DNA of 28,965 nucleotides, from assembly GCA_018897395.1 (NCBI GenBank), contig JAHIKV010000085.1, forward strand, positions 1 through 28,965, read 5' to 3'. Made by a program: the position numbers and the translations under genes. How positions within the stretch are numbered: position 1 is the stretch's first letter; each line of letters opens with the position of its first letter. The notes beneath the pieces were generated by a model that worked only from the letters and a program-made list of their open reading frames with translations, ran no database searches and was not told where the DNA came from. Of this stretch, positions 1-7,491 are shown in pieces. The DNA is from Planctomycetota bacterium. Lineage in GTDB: Bacteria > Planctomycetota > Planctomycetia > Pirellulales > Thermoguttaceae.

Positions 1-299
1 AGCTGCTTCAGGTCCATCGTGACGGCGGCCTGCTTGGCGATAACGCGGACATGCATGACGGCGGGGATTGTCAGCCCGACCAGGATCCCGATGATCGTTA
101 TCACGACCAACAACTCGACCAGCGTAAAACCGTGAGGGGCGGGGGACGGGGGGCGGGGGACGGGGATGCATCGTTGGTGCGGCAGTTGTACTGCCGCACC
201 GGGGAAACGGGGTGGCAGTACAACTGCCACCCCAACAATGGAGGTGCGGATAGGGTTCGCCGCGGACAGATAAGACGTGGGGTGGTTGTGCTTCTTCAT
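1..299 (-). CDS. Type II/IV prepilin-like protein, N-terminal part (truncated by window edge)
   Basis: The minus strand from ATG at 299 reads MKKHNHPTSYLSAANP and, after a long leader, HGFTLVELLVVITIIGILVG, the prepilin peptidase site (cleavage after Gly57) followed by the hydrophobic helix of pseudopilins. Such proteins are cleaved and methylated at the inner membrane and assembled into pilus or type II secretion fibres; in planctomycetes this N-terminus is common in large paralogous families. An AAGGG Shine-Dalgarno-like motif lies about 7 bases before the ATG. The leader is 57 residues, whereas such leaders usually have about 6-25; the excess is encoded by palindromic and C-rich repeat sequence (see 176-231). 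Only about 100 residues are present; the C-terminal domain that would define the family lies outside the window. Confidence 0.8.
   Translation of the reverse strand, partial: MKKHNHPTSYLSAANPIRTSIVGVAVVLPPRFPGAAVQLPHQRCIPVPRPPSPAPHGFTLVELLVVITIIGILVGLTIPAVMHVRVIAKQAAVTMDLKQ
176..231. repeat. Paired palindromes inside the prepilin leader
   Basis: Two palindromes lie close together: 176-200 (arms GGTGCGGCAG and CTGCCGCACC around TTGTA) and 211-231 (arms GGTGGCAG and CTGCCACC around TACAA). Their loops are mutual reverse complements, so the pair is a larger inverted repeat, like paired REP sequences. Both are read in frame as part of the prepilin leader. A C-rich run (136-165, units of GTCCCCCGCCCC) follows in the same leader. 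Confidence 0.8.
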
Positions 300-312
300 A
301 TCGCTACCCTTC

Positions 313-375
313 GACGGCGGTTGCCGTCTTGCAGCAGGTAGAATGCCCTTCTCGATGGCGGTGCTTCGCACCGCC
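313..375. other. Two small hairpins between the HEPN gene and the prepilin gene
   Basis: The stretch 300-455 holds no gene. It contains hairpin 313-328 (GACGGC/GCCGTC) and hairpin 357-375 (GGCGGTGC, loop TTC, GCACCGCC). The second lies downstream of the HEPN stop codon and could halt transcription, but no U-run follows on the minus strand, so a Rho-independent terminator is not supported. Confidence 0.3.
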
Positions 376-455
376 TCGGCCCAACAATCAGCATACCAGA
401 ACCGGACATTATCGGCAAGTGGCGTTCGGGAGGAAGCGTGGGTTAGGGGGCGTGG

Positions 456-869
456 CTATGTTTCCATCCAACTTCCGAAAACGGTCAAAAAATGGTCGGC
501 GAAGTCGATGGCCTGCCGCGAATCGGCTGTGGAATAGTTTTTTCCCGGCGTGAGATCCGGCAACCCGTTTGGATACCGCGTTGGGACATAAAGCCGGTCC
601 AAAGCCCGGGCTTTCTCGATCAGATCATCGGCGCCGTCCAGATGGTTCTTCATGGGAAACTCTTCAACGAGTCGTTGGACTGAGTGCCCCCAGGGCGCCG
701 CTCCAATCAGATGCCAGGCGGCTTTCACGGACTTCTCGGCACATTGCTGAGCAGAGAAACACGCATGGGCGTGAAAGCCGGCCTCAACCAACGCCCGGGC
801 CGCGCGGAGGTCTTCCCCCGCGGTGTCGAGCCATCGCCGGGCCTCGTGCAAGTCGCTACTCTGACTCAT
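456..869 (-). CDS. HEPN-domain protein (toxin partner of an MNT-HEPN pair)
   Basis: This 137-residue helical protein has the layout of the HEPN family: an N-terminal helix with ARRWLDTAGEDLRAARAL, the FSAQQCAEKSVKAAW helix and, near residue 95, LYVPTRYPNGLPD, a signature of this branch. HEPN partners of MNT nucleotidyltransferases are often RNases silenced by AMPylation from the partner. The usual RX4-6H RNase motif is not visible here, so catalysis is uncertain. The start overlaps the stop of the upstream nucleotidyltransferase gene by 14 bases, and an AGGTG Shine-Dalgarno-like site lies just before the ATG, so the two are translationally coupled. Family assignment is confident; toxicity is inference. 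Confidence 0.85.
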   Translation of the reverse strand: MSQSSDLHEARRWLDTAGEDLRAARALVEAGFHAHACFSAQQCAEKSVKAAWHLIGAAPWGHSVQRLVEEFPMKNHLDGADDLIEKARALDRLYVPTRYPNGLPDLTPGKNYSTADSRQAIDFADHFLTVFGSWMET

Positions 870-1206
870 AAATCACCTCTCCCTCCCGCAAGGCGTCGGC
901 AACGAACCGCCGCTCCCGCATCCACTCCATCTCCTCCGGCGTATAGATCAACGCTTCGATCGCCGCGTATGGAAAGGCCTTGCTTAGATCGCGGTGCAGT
1001 CCTTCATATCGGTCGAAAAATCGCTTCTCGGTCCGTTGCACCAAGATCAAGTCAACGTCGCTGCGGGGCGACGGTTCGCCGCGGGCGACCGAGCCGAACA
1101 GAATCGCCTTGAGGATGCCGTATCGCCGAAACACCGGCGCAAGGCACTCGCGGACCTCCTCAACCGTAAGGTACTTGATGCGGCGTTGATCGATCAAGGC
1201 TGTCAT
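856..1206 (-). CDS. MNT-type minimal nucleotidyltransferase (antitoxin partner)
   Basis: This 116-residue protein carries the pol-beta nucleotidyltransferase signature GSVARGEPSPRSDVDL at about residues 38-53: the GS of the nucleotide-binding helix and the DxD metal-binding pair. This is the form seen in MNT antitoxins that modify HEPN partners. The gene precedes the HEPN gene with a 14-base overlap, the usual MNT-HEPN order. It starts 22 bases after the end of the aminotransferase gene on the same strand, so the pair could be transcribed from the polysaccharide operon. No clear Shine-Dalgarno site precedes the ATG at 1206. Confidence 0.88.
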   Translation of the reverse strand: MTALIDQRRIKYLTVEEVRECLAPVFRRYGILKAILFGSVARGEPSPRSDVDLILVQRTEKRFFDRYEGLHRDLSKAFPYAAIEALIYTPEEMEWMRERRFVADALREGEVIYESE

Positions 1207-1228
1207 TTGTCAAGCGGCCAACGAAACG

Positions 1229-2437
1229 TTAATCGTGCGAAGCCGCAAGCGGCTGGTCGGTTTTGGTCAACCTTTCAAAAAACCGTCCGATGCACTCGAC
1301 CACCCATTCGGCCTGTCGGTCGGATAGCTCGGGGTAGATCGGCAGGGCGATGGTTTCCCGGGCCGCCTTTTCGCTCTCGGGGAAGTCGCCTTCCTTGTAG
1401 CCGAGATAGTCGAAGCACTTCTGCACGTGCAACGGGACCGGGTAGTAGACCTCGTTGCCGATCTTGTGCTCTTTCAAGTACGCCCGCAACTCGTCGCGGC
1501 GCGGCGCGCGGATGACGAACTGGTTGTAAATGTGGCGGCAGCCTTCCACCTCGACGGGCAATCGCACAAGTCCCTCACCCCCGGCCCCTCTCCCAGCGGG
1601 CGAGGGGAGTGGAGCGGTCAATCCGGCGGCCTCGAAGAGGCGTCGGTATCGGGCGGCGTTCGACTGACGCCCGGCCGTCCACTGGTCGAGGTGGCGGAGC
1701 TTCACGGCGACGATCGCCGCCTGTAGGGCGTCGAAGCGGAAGTTGCCGCCGATCAGGGCGTGGTAGTATTTTGGTTTCGAGCCGTGGGCGCGGAGGACGC
1801 GGAGTTTCTCGGCCGCCGCGTCGTCGCGGGTTGTGACCAGTCCGCCGTCGCCGGCGGCGCCCAGGTTTTTAGACGGGAAGAAACTAAAACAACCGTAGCG
1901 GCCCATCGAGCCGGCCCGCCGGCCCTTGTACTCCGAGCCGATCGCCTGGGCGGCGTCCTCGACGACCGGTATTCCACGCCCGTCGGCCAGCGCCATGATC
2001 GGGTCCATATCCGCGCACTGGCCGTAAAGATGGACCGGCAAGACGGCCTTGGTGTCGGGAGTGATTCGGGCCTCGATTCCGGCGGGGTCGATGTTGTAGG
2101 TTTGCGGGTCGATATCGACGAAGACCGGCTTGGCGCCGAGCCGGGCGACCACGCCGGCGGTGGCGAAGAACGTGTAGGGGGTGGTGATCACTTCGTCGCC
2201 GGGGCCGATCCCCTCGGCCATCAGGCTGATCAACAAGGCGTCGCTGCCGGAGGAAACGCCGACCGCGTGCGGGCAGCGGCAATACTCGGCCAGCTTGGCT
2301 TCACATTCGGCCACGGTCGCCCCGAGGATGCACTGTTGCGATTCCAGCACGGCGTCGACCGCCGCGCGGATTTCGTCGCGGATCGTGGCGTATTGGGCCT
2401 TCAGGTCGAGCAATGGGACGGTGATCGGTTGCGTCAT
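1229..2437 (-). CDS. DegT/DnrJ/EryC1/StrS-family sugar aminotransferase
   Basis: This 402-residue PLP enzyme of the sugar aminotransferase family has the opening VPLLDLKAQYATIRDEI, SSGSDALLISLMAEGIGPGD (cofactor phosphate binding), VEDAAQAIGSEYKG, and the Schiff-base lysine in FFPSKNLGAAGDGG near residue 190. It resembles WbpE/WlbC enzymes, which transfer an amino group from glutamate to C3 of a UDP-3-keto-uronic acid. The neighbouring dehydrogenase/acetyltransferase fusion catalyses the flanking steps of that pathway, supporting the assignment. Two parts are repeat-derived: residues about 277-289 (PSPAGRGAGGEG) and the last residues QPLAASHD. The relatives as I recall them are about 360 residues, so the insert helps explain the extra length. 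The substrate is inferred from context. Confidence 0.9.
   Translation of the reverse strand: MTQPITVPLLDLKAQYATIRDEIRAAVDAVLESQQCILGATVAECEAKLAEYCRCPHAVGVSSGSDALLISLMAEGIGPGDEVITTPYTFFATAGVVARLGAKPVFVDIDPQTYNIDPAGIEARITPDTKAVLPVHLYGQCADMDPIMALADGRGIPVVEDAAQAIGSEYKGRRAGSMGRYGCFSFFPSKNLGAAGDGGLVTTRDDAAAEKLRVLRAHGSKPKYYHALIGGNFRFDALQAAIVAVKLRHLDQWTAGRQSNAARYRRLFEAAGLTAPLPSPAGRGAGGEGLVRLPVEVEGCRHIYNQFVIRAPRRDELRAYLKEHKIGNEVYYPVPLHVQKCFDYLGYKEGDFPESEKAARETIALPIYPELSDRQAEWVVECIGRFFERLTKTDQPLAASHD
1235..1254. repeat. GCTTGCGG-type repeat at the aminotransferase C-terminus
   Basis: The plus strand reads GTGCGAAGCCGCAAGCGGCT, a variant of the TTGCGAAACCGCAAGCGG repeat found at 3144, 24683 and 27052. 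It encodes the last residues of the aminotransferase, just before its TAA stop at 1229-1231. Confidence 0.6.
1572..1608. repeat. C-rich palindromic repeat inserted in frame in the aminotransferase gene
   Basis: The sequence combines CCCTCACCCCCGGCCCCTC with TCCCAGCGGGCGAGGGGA and is typical of bacterial intergenic repeats. A related reverse-complement copy lies downstream of glmS at 13064-13100. Here it is read through in frame and encodes about 13 low-complexity residues rich in Gly, Ala and Pro. Confidence 0.75.
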
Positions 2438-2459
2438 GATCTTGGAGCGGTTAATGGTT

Positions 2460-2549
2460 CATTTAGCCCGCCGTGAATACACGGCGGGGAGCAGTGGTTT
2501 CATCAATCACGCATATGACCCCGGGTGTATTCACCCGGGGCTAAATACC
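2460..2549. repeat. Two-hairpin repeat element, core copy without ends (copy D)
   Basis: Two hairpins are arranged head to head. The first is ATTTAGC followed by CCGCCGTG-AATA-CACGGCGG; the second is CCCCGGGTG-TATT-CACCCGGGG followed by CTAAAT. The outer ATTTAG/CTAAAT feet match the copies at 22017 and 22909, but the long outer ends seen there are absent and the middle is unrelated. The second hairpin supplies the last codons and the TGA stop of the fused sugar enzyme gene on the minus strand. Confidence 0.85.
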
Positions 2550-4129
2550 TCCCGCACTTGTCCGTTCTCGATACGGTAGTCCGCGCCGCAGACCGAACAC
2601 TTTGCCGCGTCGGCGGAGCCGAAATCGAGCTTCGCGGCGGCACAGCGGCACATCCAGCCGTGTTGTTCGGCGGGCACGCCCATCATGAGGGCGAAATCGG
2701 GGACATCGGCAGTCACCACGGCACCGCCCGCGATGAAGGCGTAGCGGCCGACCGTGTGGCCGCAGACGATCGTCGAGTTGGCCCCCAGCGTGGCGCCGCG
2801 GCGGATCAACGTCGGGAGGTATTCGTCCTTGCGGACGATCTCGCTGCGGGGGTTGATCACGTTGGTGAAGACCATCGAAGGGCCGCAAAACACGCCGTCC
2901 TCGATCGTCACCTTGTCGTAGATCGAGACGTTGTTTTGGATTTTCACGCCGTTGCCGACAACGGCGGCCGAGCCGATCACCACGTTTTGGCCGATCGAGC
3001 ATTTCTCGCCGATCGCGGCCCCCTTCATGATATGCGAGAAGTGCCAGATTCTGGTCCCTTTGCCGATCGAACAGGGCTGGTCGACGTAGGCGCTTTCGTG
3101 GGCGAAGTATTCGCATGGGGGCGTGGATTCCGCCGAGGCGCTATTGTTGCGAAACCGCAAGCGGTTATCGTCGGTTTCCAAGGAGCGTTGGCAGGCGCCG
3201 AGAACTTTCAACACCCGCAGCCCTTCCTCGCCGCTGGAGCGCGGCTCGCGTCGGTCGGCCACGCAATCGAGGAAATGCCGGCACTCTTCCTTCAGCGGCT
3301 CGGCCTTCTCCAACTCGACCGCCACGGCGTCGGCCTTGACGGCCTTCGGCGCGCGGCTGGCCCAATCGACGCGATGGGGATAGAGCAGGAGCTTCTTCTC
3401 GGCGGTGTCGTCGAAGACGGCCATCTGTTCCGAGCCGACGACGACGAACTTCTGCTCCTTGAACGGATGGAGCCAACTGACGAAGATGTGGCCGGTAACT
3501 CCGCCGCGGAACCGCAGCCGGCTAAGGGTCACGTCCACGACGCCGGGGGTCAAGTAGCTTTGCCCTTCGGCTTCGGCCGAGATCGGTTCCTCGCCAAGCA
3601 GGTGCAACATGACGGAGATGTCGTGCGGGGCAAAGCTCCAGAGGATGTTTTCCTCGGTGCGGATCAGGCCCATGTTCAGCCGGTTGGAATAGCAGTACAA
3701 GATGCGTCCCAAGGCCCCTTGCTGGATGAGTTGGCGGAGCTTGATGACGGCCGGATGGTAGAGGAGGATGTGTCCGACCATGAGTATCCGCGAATGTTTT
3801 CGCGCCAGGGCGACCAATTCTTGCCCTTGATCGGCGTTCAGCGCCAGCGGTTTTTCGACGAACACGTCCTTGCCGGCCTCCAGGCACCGCCGGACGACGT
3901 CGTGGTGGGTGGCGGCCGGAGTGGCGACGGCCACGGCGGCGATGCTCTGGTCCGCGAGAACGTCGGAGAGGTTGTCGGTAAACTTTGGCGGATCGCCTTC
4001 GATGCTCAGCTTGTCGAACCGGGCGGCGTCGGTGTCGCAGACGCATTTAAGCGCCCCGAGTTGCGAAAACACGCGCACCAGGTTTTTCCCCCAATATCCG
4101 CACCCCACAACTGCAACTGAGTTATTCAA
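2531..4129 (-). CDS. Fused Gfo/Idh/MocA dehydrogenase and hexapeptide N-acetyltransferase (WlbA-WlbB / WbpB-WbpD type)
   Basis: Residues about 1-320 form a Gfo/Idh/MocA oxidoreductase: Rossmann motif VVGCGYWGKN, the EKPLA lysine motif near residue 92 and HDISVM near 170. Residues about 340-532 form a left-handed beta-helix acyltransferase with repeated I/V-G hexads, VFTNVINPRSE and a C-terminal cysteine pattern (CRC...CSVCGADY) that may bind zinc. Separate enzymes of these types oxidise C3 of UDP-GlcNAc-uronic acid and acetylate the resulting 3-amine, so the fusion joins the steps either side of the adjacent aminotransferase. The linker near residue 325 contains a genomic repeat, and the terminal FSPG and stop come from another. 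I prefer the TTG start at 4129 because CAGGAAAC lies about 8 bases upstream; an in-frame GTG at 4198 is the alternative. Confidence 0.9.
   Translation of the reverse strand: MNNSVAVVGCGYWGKNLVRVFSQLGALKCVCDTDAARFDKLSIEGDPPKFTDNLSDVLADQSIAAVAVATPAATHHDVVRRCLEAGKDVFVEKPLALNADQGQELVALARKHSRILMVGHILLYHPAVIKLRQLIQQGALGRILYCYSNRLNMGLIRTEENILWSFAPHDISVMLHLLGEEPISAEAEGQSYLTPGVVDVTLSRLRFRGGVTGHIFVSWLHPFKEQKFVVVGSEQMAVFDDTAEKKLLLYPHRVDWASRAPKAVKADAVAVELEKAEPLKEECRHFLDCVADRREPRSSGEEGLRVLKVLGACQRSLETDDNRLRFRNNSASAESTPPCEYFAHESAYVDQPCSIGKGTRIWHFSHIMKGAAIGEKCSIGQNVVIGSAAVVGNGVKIQNNVSIYDKVTIEDGVFCGPSMVFTNVINPRSEIVRKDEYLPTLIRRGATLGANSTIVCGHTVGRYAFIAGGAVVTADVPDFALMMGVPAEQHGWMCRCAAAKLDFGSADAAKCSVCGADYRIENGQVREVFSPG
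3144..3165. repeat. GCTTGCGG-type repeat in the linker of the fused enzyme
   Basis: This 22-base copy, containing TTGCGAAACCGCAAGCGG, is identical to 24683-24704, which lies between two genes. On the coding strand it gives the linker residues NRLRFRNN between the dehydrogenase and acetyltransferase domains. Confidence 0.75.
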
Positions 4130-4283
4130 GGCATGTTTCCTGAAAAGGGGGTTCAGCGTGGACTCCGTCCCCGTGGGTGACGCGGCGTCCCCATGCACCG
4201 GCCGCTCGATATGTACTTGCAGCGCCTCATCGCGCGTAACCTACCCGAGCCGGTTTAAGGCGGGTAGAACCTCCCGAACCTCT

Positions 4284-4388
4284 CGTTCCCACGGTCCTCC
4301 GTGGGAACGCACTGTCTGCGACGCTCCGCGTCGCCGCCACCGACGCAGAGCGTCGGAAAACGTGGGTTCCCGCGCAGAGCGTGGGAAC
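4284..4388. repeat. Cluster of three hairpin repeats (GTTCCCACG...CGTGGGAAC type)
   Basis: The stretch 4130-4598 separates the fused sugar enzyme from the dehydratase and holds no convincing gene. It contains hairpin 4284-4309 (CGTTCCCACGG/CCGTGGGAACG), 4321-4353 (ACGCTCCGCGTC/GACGCAGAGCGT) and 4366-4388 (GTTCCC...GGGAAC around GCAGAGC). This is a familiar dispersed repeat type of many bacteria; a decayed relative lies at 13132-13154. Short reading frames across it are repeat translations. Confidence 0.75.
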
Positions 4389-4598
4389 CAGGAAACACAA
4401 TTCTCTGTTGCCAATACCATAATATAGTGTCGATTATCGTATTGCGGAAGCGGAGCGAAGTTCGCCGAGGGCGTTTCGCTGCCCAGCGGGCGCCGCCGGG
4501 TGAGTGGTGCGGGGCGTGCGGGTTGGCGCGAATGCGCGGGCAAGAGAAGGCTTGCCCTCGTACCCTCGTAGAAGCAATTCTAACCGGAGACGTCGGGG

Positions 4599-6617
4599 TC
4601 ACACGCTGGCCTTCACTTCGTGATTTTTCAAGCAGACGGGGGCGGCCTCTTTCTCCTCGACGCCGTCCCGCGGCGAGTTGAACTCGGGAACGATCTCACG
4701 AAGTTTCCGGCGGAGCAACTCTTCCGGGTCATTGACTAGCCTCTGGAGTTGTGCGATCGCGCGGCGCACTTCCACCAAGGAATAGGGGCGATGATACGCC
4801 GCCCGCAGCTTCGGATGCGAAGTAGGCAGGGTCTGTTCGTCGTCGAAGTACAGCTCTTCGTACAGCTTCTCGCCCGGCCGGACGCCGGTGAAGATGATCT
4901 CGACGGCGTTCTCGGGGAGTCCGGAGAGACGGATCAAGTCGCGCGCGAGATCGACGATCCTGACCTGCTCTCCCATCTCCAACACGAAGATTTCGCCGCC
5001 GGTGCCCATCGTGGCGGCCTGGAGGACCAACTGGGAAGCTTCGGGAATGGTCATGAAGAACCGCGTCATGCGCCGGTCGGTGACGGTGATTGGCCCGCCG
5101 CGGCGGATTTGCTCCTGGAAGAGCGGCACCACGCTCCCGGCGGAACCCAACACGTTGCCGAAGCGGACGACGATGAAGCGGGTGGCCGACTCCTGTGAGA
5201 GCGTGTGGACGTAGCGTTCCGCGATCTGTTTGGTGGCTCCCATCACGCTGGTGGGATGGACGGCCTTGTCGGTGGAGATCAACACGAAACTCCGCACGCC
5301 GAACTGGTCGGCCAGATCGGCCGCGCACTTGGTTCCCAGGACGTTGTTTCTGATCGCCTCGCCGACGTTCGCCTCCATCAGGGGCACGTGTTTGTGGGCG
5401 GCCGCGTGAAACACCACCTCGGGACGATGGGTCTTGAAAACCTGCTCCATCCGTTGCCGATTGGTCACGTCAGCGATGCAGGCATGGAGCGCGGTGGACG
5501 TTCCCGGGCTTTGCAGTTCTTTTTCGATGGCGAAGATGCGGTTTTCGCCGCGGCCGAGCAGGACCAGCGATTGCGGATTGAAACCGATTATTTGGCGGCA
5601 GATTTCGGAGCCGATGCTGCCGCCGGCCCCGGTCACTAAAACTCGCCGGCCCTCGATAAGTTTGCCGATGTTGTCGGTGTCGAGTGTCACGGGCTCGCGG
5701 CGCAAGAGGTCGTTGATTTCGATGTCGCGGATCGGCATCCGATTGTCGCCTTCCAGCCGGTCCTCGAGCGAGCGGATGATCTTAAGGTTCAAGTCGCCTT
5801 GCCCGCAGGTCTCCATCAGGCGGCGGAGCCGCCCGCCCGGCAAGCTGCCGGCGACCACCAGCACGTCCGTGGCGCGATAGGCGGCGGCAATCTCTTCGAC
5901 GTCTTCGAGTTTGCCCAGAATGGGGATTTGTCCCAAGCGTCCTTCGGCGGGGCGATCGTCGGTGGCCAAGAACCCGCGCACCCGGTAAGGGAGGTGGAAA
6001 TGGGATTGAATCTGGTGGGCGAGAATTCCGTTGGAAAGATCGGTGCCGACCAACAGGGCACGGCGGCAATCGTTGCCGTTGAACATGGGGCGAAAAATCT
6101 CGCGGAACATCCGCCAGCTTGCCCGCAAGGCCCCCAACATGCCGACGATCAACATGAAGTCGATGCCCAATACCCCGCGCGGGATCAATCTCGCCGGCTG
6201 GATGAAATAGGTTGCCGTGGTCAACATGCACAACGAGATCAAAGAGGCGTAGATCAAGGCGGCGAAATCGGCGAAAGTCACATATCGCCACCAACCGTGG
6301 AATTGCCCCAAGAGGCAGAAGACCGCCAACTGGATGCCAACCACCCACCCCAGGCTGTGAAAATACAGATCTAAGCTATCCGGCGGGATATTGAAGTCGA
6401 AGCGGAGCAAATAAGCCCCCCAGTAAGCCGCCACGAACACCACCAAATGCATTCCCGCCAAAAGCCAAGCGCGGGGGCTCGCCAACTGCCTGAGGGGCCG
6501 ACGAAGTCCGCCGTATAGCACGGAGCGGATGATGCCCCGCGAAAAACGGTCCCGTGCGTCCGGACCGCCGTCGAAAAGTTCACGTTGTTCAACAGGATGA
6601 GATTTGCTTAACGTCAT
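4599..6617 (-). CDS. Membrane-bound nucleotide-sugar 4,6-dehydratase (WbpM/CapD/FlaA1 family)
   Basis: This 672-residue protein has the full WbpM layout: four membrane helices in about residues 45-175, an NAD-binding-like domain (about 185-300), and a C-terminal extended SDR domain starting with VLVTGAGGSIGSEICRQI near residue 330. The triad appears as STDKAV, PTSVMGATK (near 457), that is Ser-Met-Lys rather than Ser-Tyr-Lys, typical of large membrane-bound UDP-GlcNAc 4,6-dehydratases. RPGEKLYEEL near the C-terminus is a family hallmark. The product would feed synthesis of deoxy-aminosugars for the surface polysaccharide. The ATG at 6617 is preceded by AAGGA at slightly long spacing. The substrate is inferred from the family. 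Confidence 0.93.
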   Translation of the reverse strand: MTLSKSHPVEQRELFDGGPDARDRFSRGIIRSVLYGGLRRPLRQLASPRAWLLAGMHLVVFVAAYWGAYLLRFDFNIPPDSLDLYFHSLGWVVGIQLAVFCLLGQFHGWWRYVTFADFAALIYASLISLCMLTTATYFIQPARLIPRGVLGIDFMLIVGMLGALRASWRMFREIFRPMFNGNDCRRALLVGTDLSNGILAHQIQSHFHLPYRVRGFLATDDRPAEGRLGQIPILGKLEDVEEIAAAYRATDVLVVAGSLPGGRLRRLMETCGQGDLNLKIIRSLEDRLEGDNRMPIRDIEINDLLRREPVTLDTDNIGKLIEGRRVLVTGAGGSIGSEICRQIIGFNPQSLVLLGRGENRIFAIEKELQSPGTSTALHACIADVTNRQRMEQVFKTHRPEVVFHAAAHKHVPLMEANVGEAIRNNVLGTKCAADLADQFGVRSFVLISTDKAVHPTSVMGATKQIAERYVHTLSQESATRFIVVRFGNVLGSAGSVVPLFQEQIRRGGPITVTDRRMTRFFMTIPEASQLVLQAATMGTGGEIFVLEMGEQVRIVDLARDLIRLSGLPENAVEIIFTGVRPGEKLYEELYFDDEQTLPTSHPKLRAAYHRPYSLVEVRRAIAQLQRLVNDPEELLRRKLREIVPEFNSPRDGVEEKEAAPVCLKNHEVKASV

Positions 6618-6765
6618 GGGAGCCGCTGTCCTTCCCTAACCGTCACGAGAAGATAAATCGAGAAGATTGCTTCATCCTATCCGTAATTGCCGGCTTCGTC
6701 AAATGAAGCGGGCGATGTCTCCATGTCACAATGCGGAAATCCGCAGCCGCGCCGGGCGCCGTAGT

Positions 6766-7485
6766 TTATTGCGAGGTCTCGGAATTTCGACTTTCGGCAT
6801 TGTCTCCAATGAGCAGCAGTTCCCTCCTGCGTTCGGGCTGATTTTCCCATCTGGCGACTTGTTCCGCGAAGCTCAGAATGGTGGCTTTCGCCTCTTCAAG
6901 CTCGGTCGTCTGAATCTGCAACATCACTTTGACAAGCGGCGGCCATTTCGGCCGTCCCGCCAGAGACCAACGCACCTTAAGCCCCAGGTCCAACCGGCCG
7001 AAGAGCACGTGTTCGCCAAGTTGATACCAATAAACGACCAGCGCACGGTCCCCTTCACGCCGCCAGGTGGTCAAGCTGACCGGAATGGTCAGATCGCCGA
7101 ACAGACGTAGTTCTTCGCGAGTCTTATCCCTCAACTCCCAACCATTTGCCCGGTAGCAATTCAACGGGCTATGGTACACGCCTTCGACGGGATCCGTGAA
7201 CATCGCGGTATGCATTGAGATTTCATGCCCCAATCCATCTCGATAAATGCGGTCCACGATTCGCTCCGCGCCGACTGCCTTGGTGATCTCGGGATCCAGT
7301 TTGGTGTCCTCGCCGTGCCAGTCGCCAAGCTGGGTCGGCAATTCGCGGAAAGTCCAACTGGGCAGTTGCACCTCGGGCGGTTGCAGCGCGTACTTTTCCC
7401 ACCTGGCGACCCCGTACGTCGCCAGAATGATGGCCGACAGAAGATACAACCGTATTGCCGTGTTACCCATCGTAAAATACACCAT
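6766..7485 (-). CDS. epsI: EpsI-family exosortase-associated protein
   Basis: The protein has 239 residues with one N-terminal membrane helix (about 8-26) and an extracytoplasmic domain containing YHSPLNCYRANGWEL near residues 102-116, the conserved H..P..C...GW signature of EpsI proteins found beside exosortases. In some species the EpsI domain is fused to the exosortase; here it is separate. Its biochemical role is unsettled in the literature I know; an envelope role in polysaccharide or protein export is assumed. It starts 6 bases after the stop of the kinase gene, so the two are coupled. The ATG at 7485 gives the longest form; a second in-frame ATG at 7470 is equally possible. Confidence 0.88.
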   Translation of the reverse strand: MVYFTMGNTAIRLYLLSAIILATYGVARWEKYALQPPEVQLPSWTFRELPTQLGDWHGEDTKLDPEITKAVGAERIVDRIYRDGLGHEISMHTAMFTDPVEGVYHSPLNCYRANGWELRDKTREELRLFGDLTIPVSLTTWRREGDRALVVYWYQLGEHVLFGRLDLGLKVRWSLAGRPKWPPLVKVMLQIQTTELEEAKATILSFAEQVARWENQPERRRELLLIGDNAESRNSETSQ

Positions 7486-7491
7486 CCGCTA

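Noticed and set aside
2525..4120. Long plus-strand open frame (531 codons)
   Set aside because: It lies opposite the well-supported fused sugar enzyme and its translation is Asp/His/Val-rich shadow sequence with no family motif.
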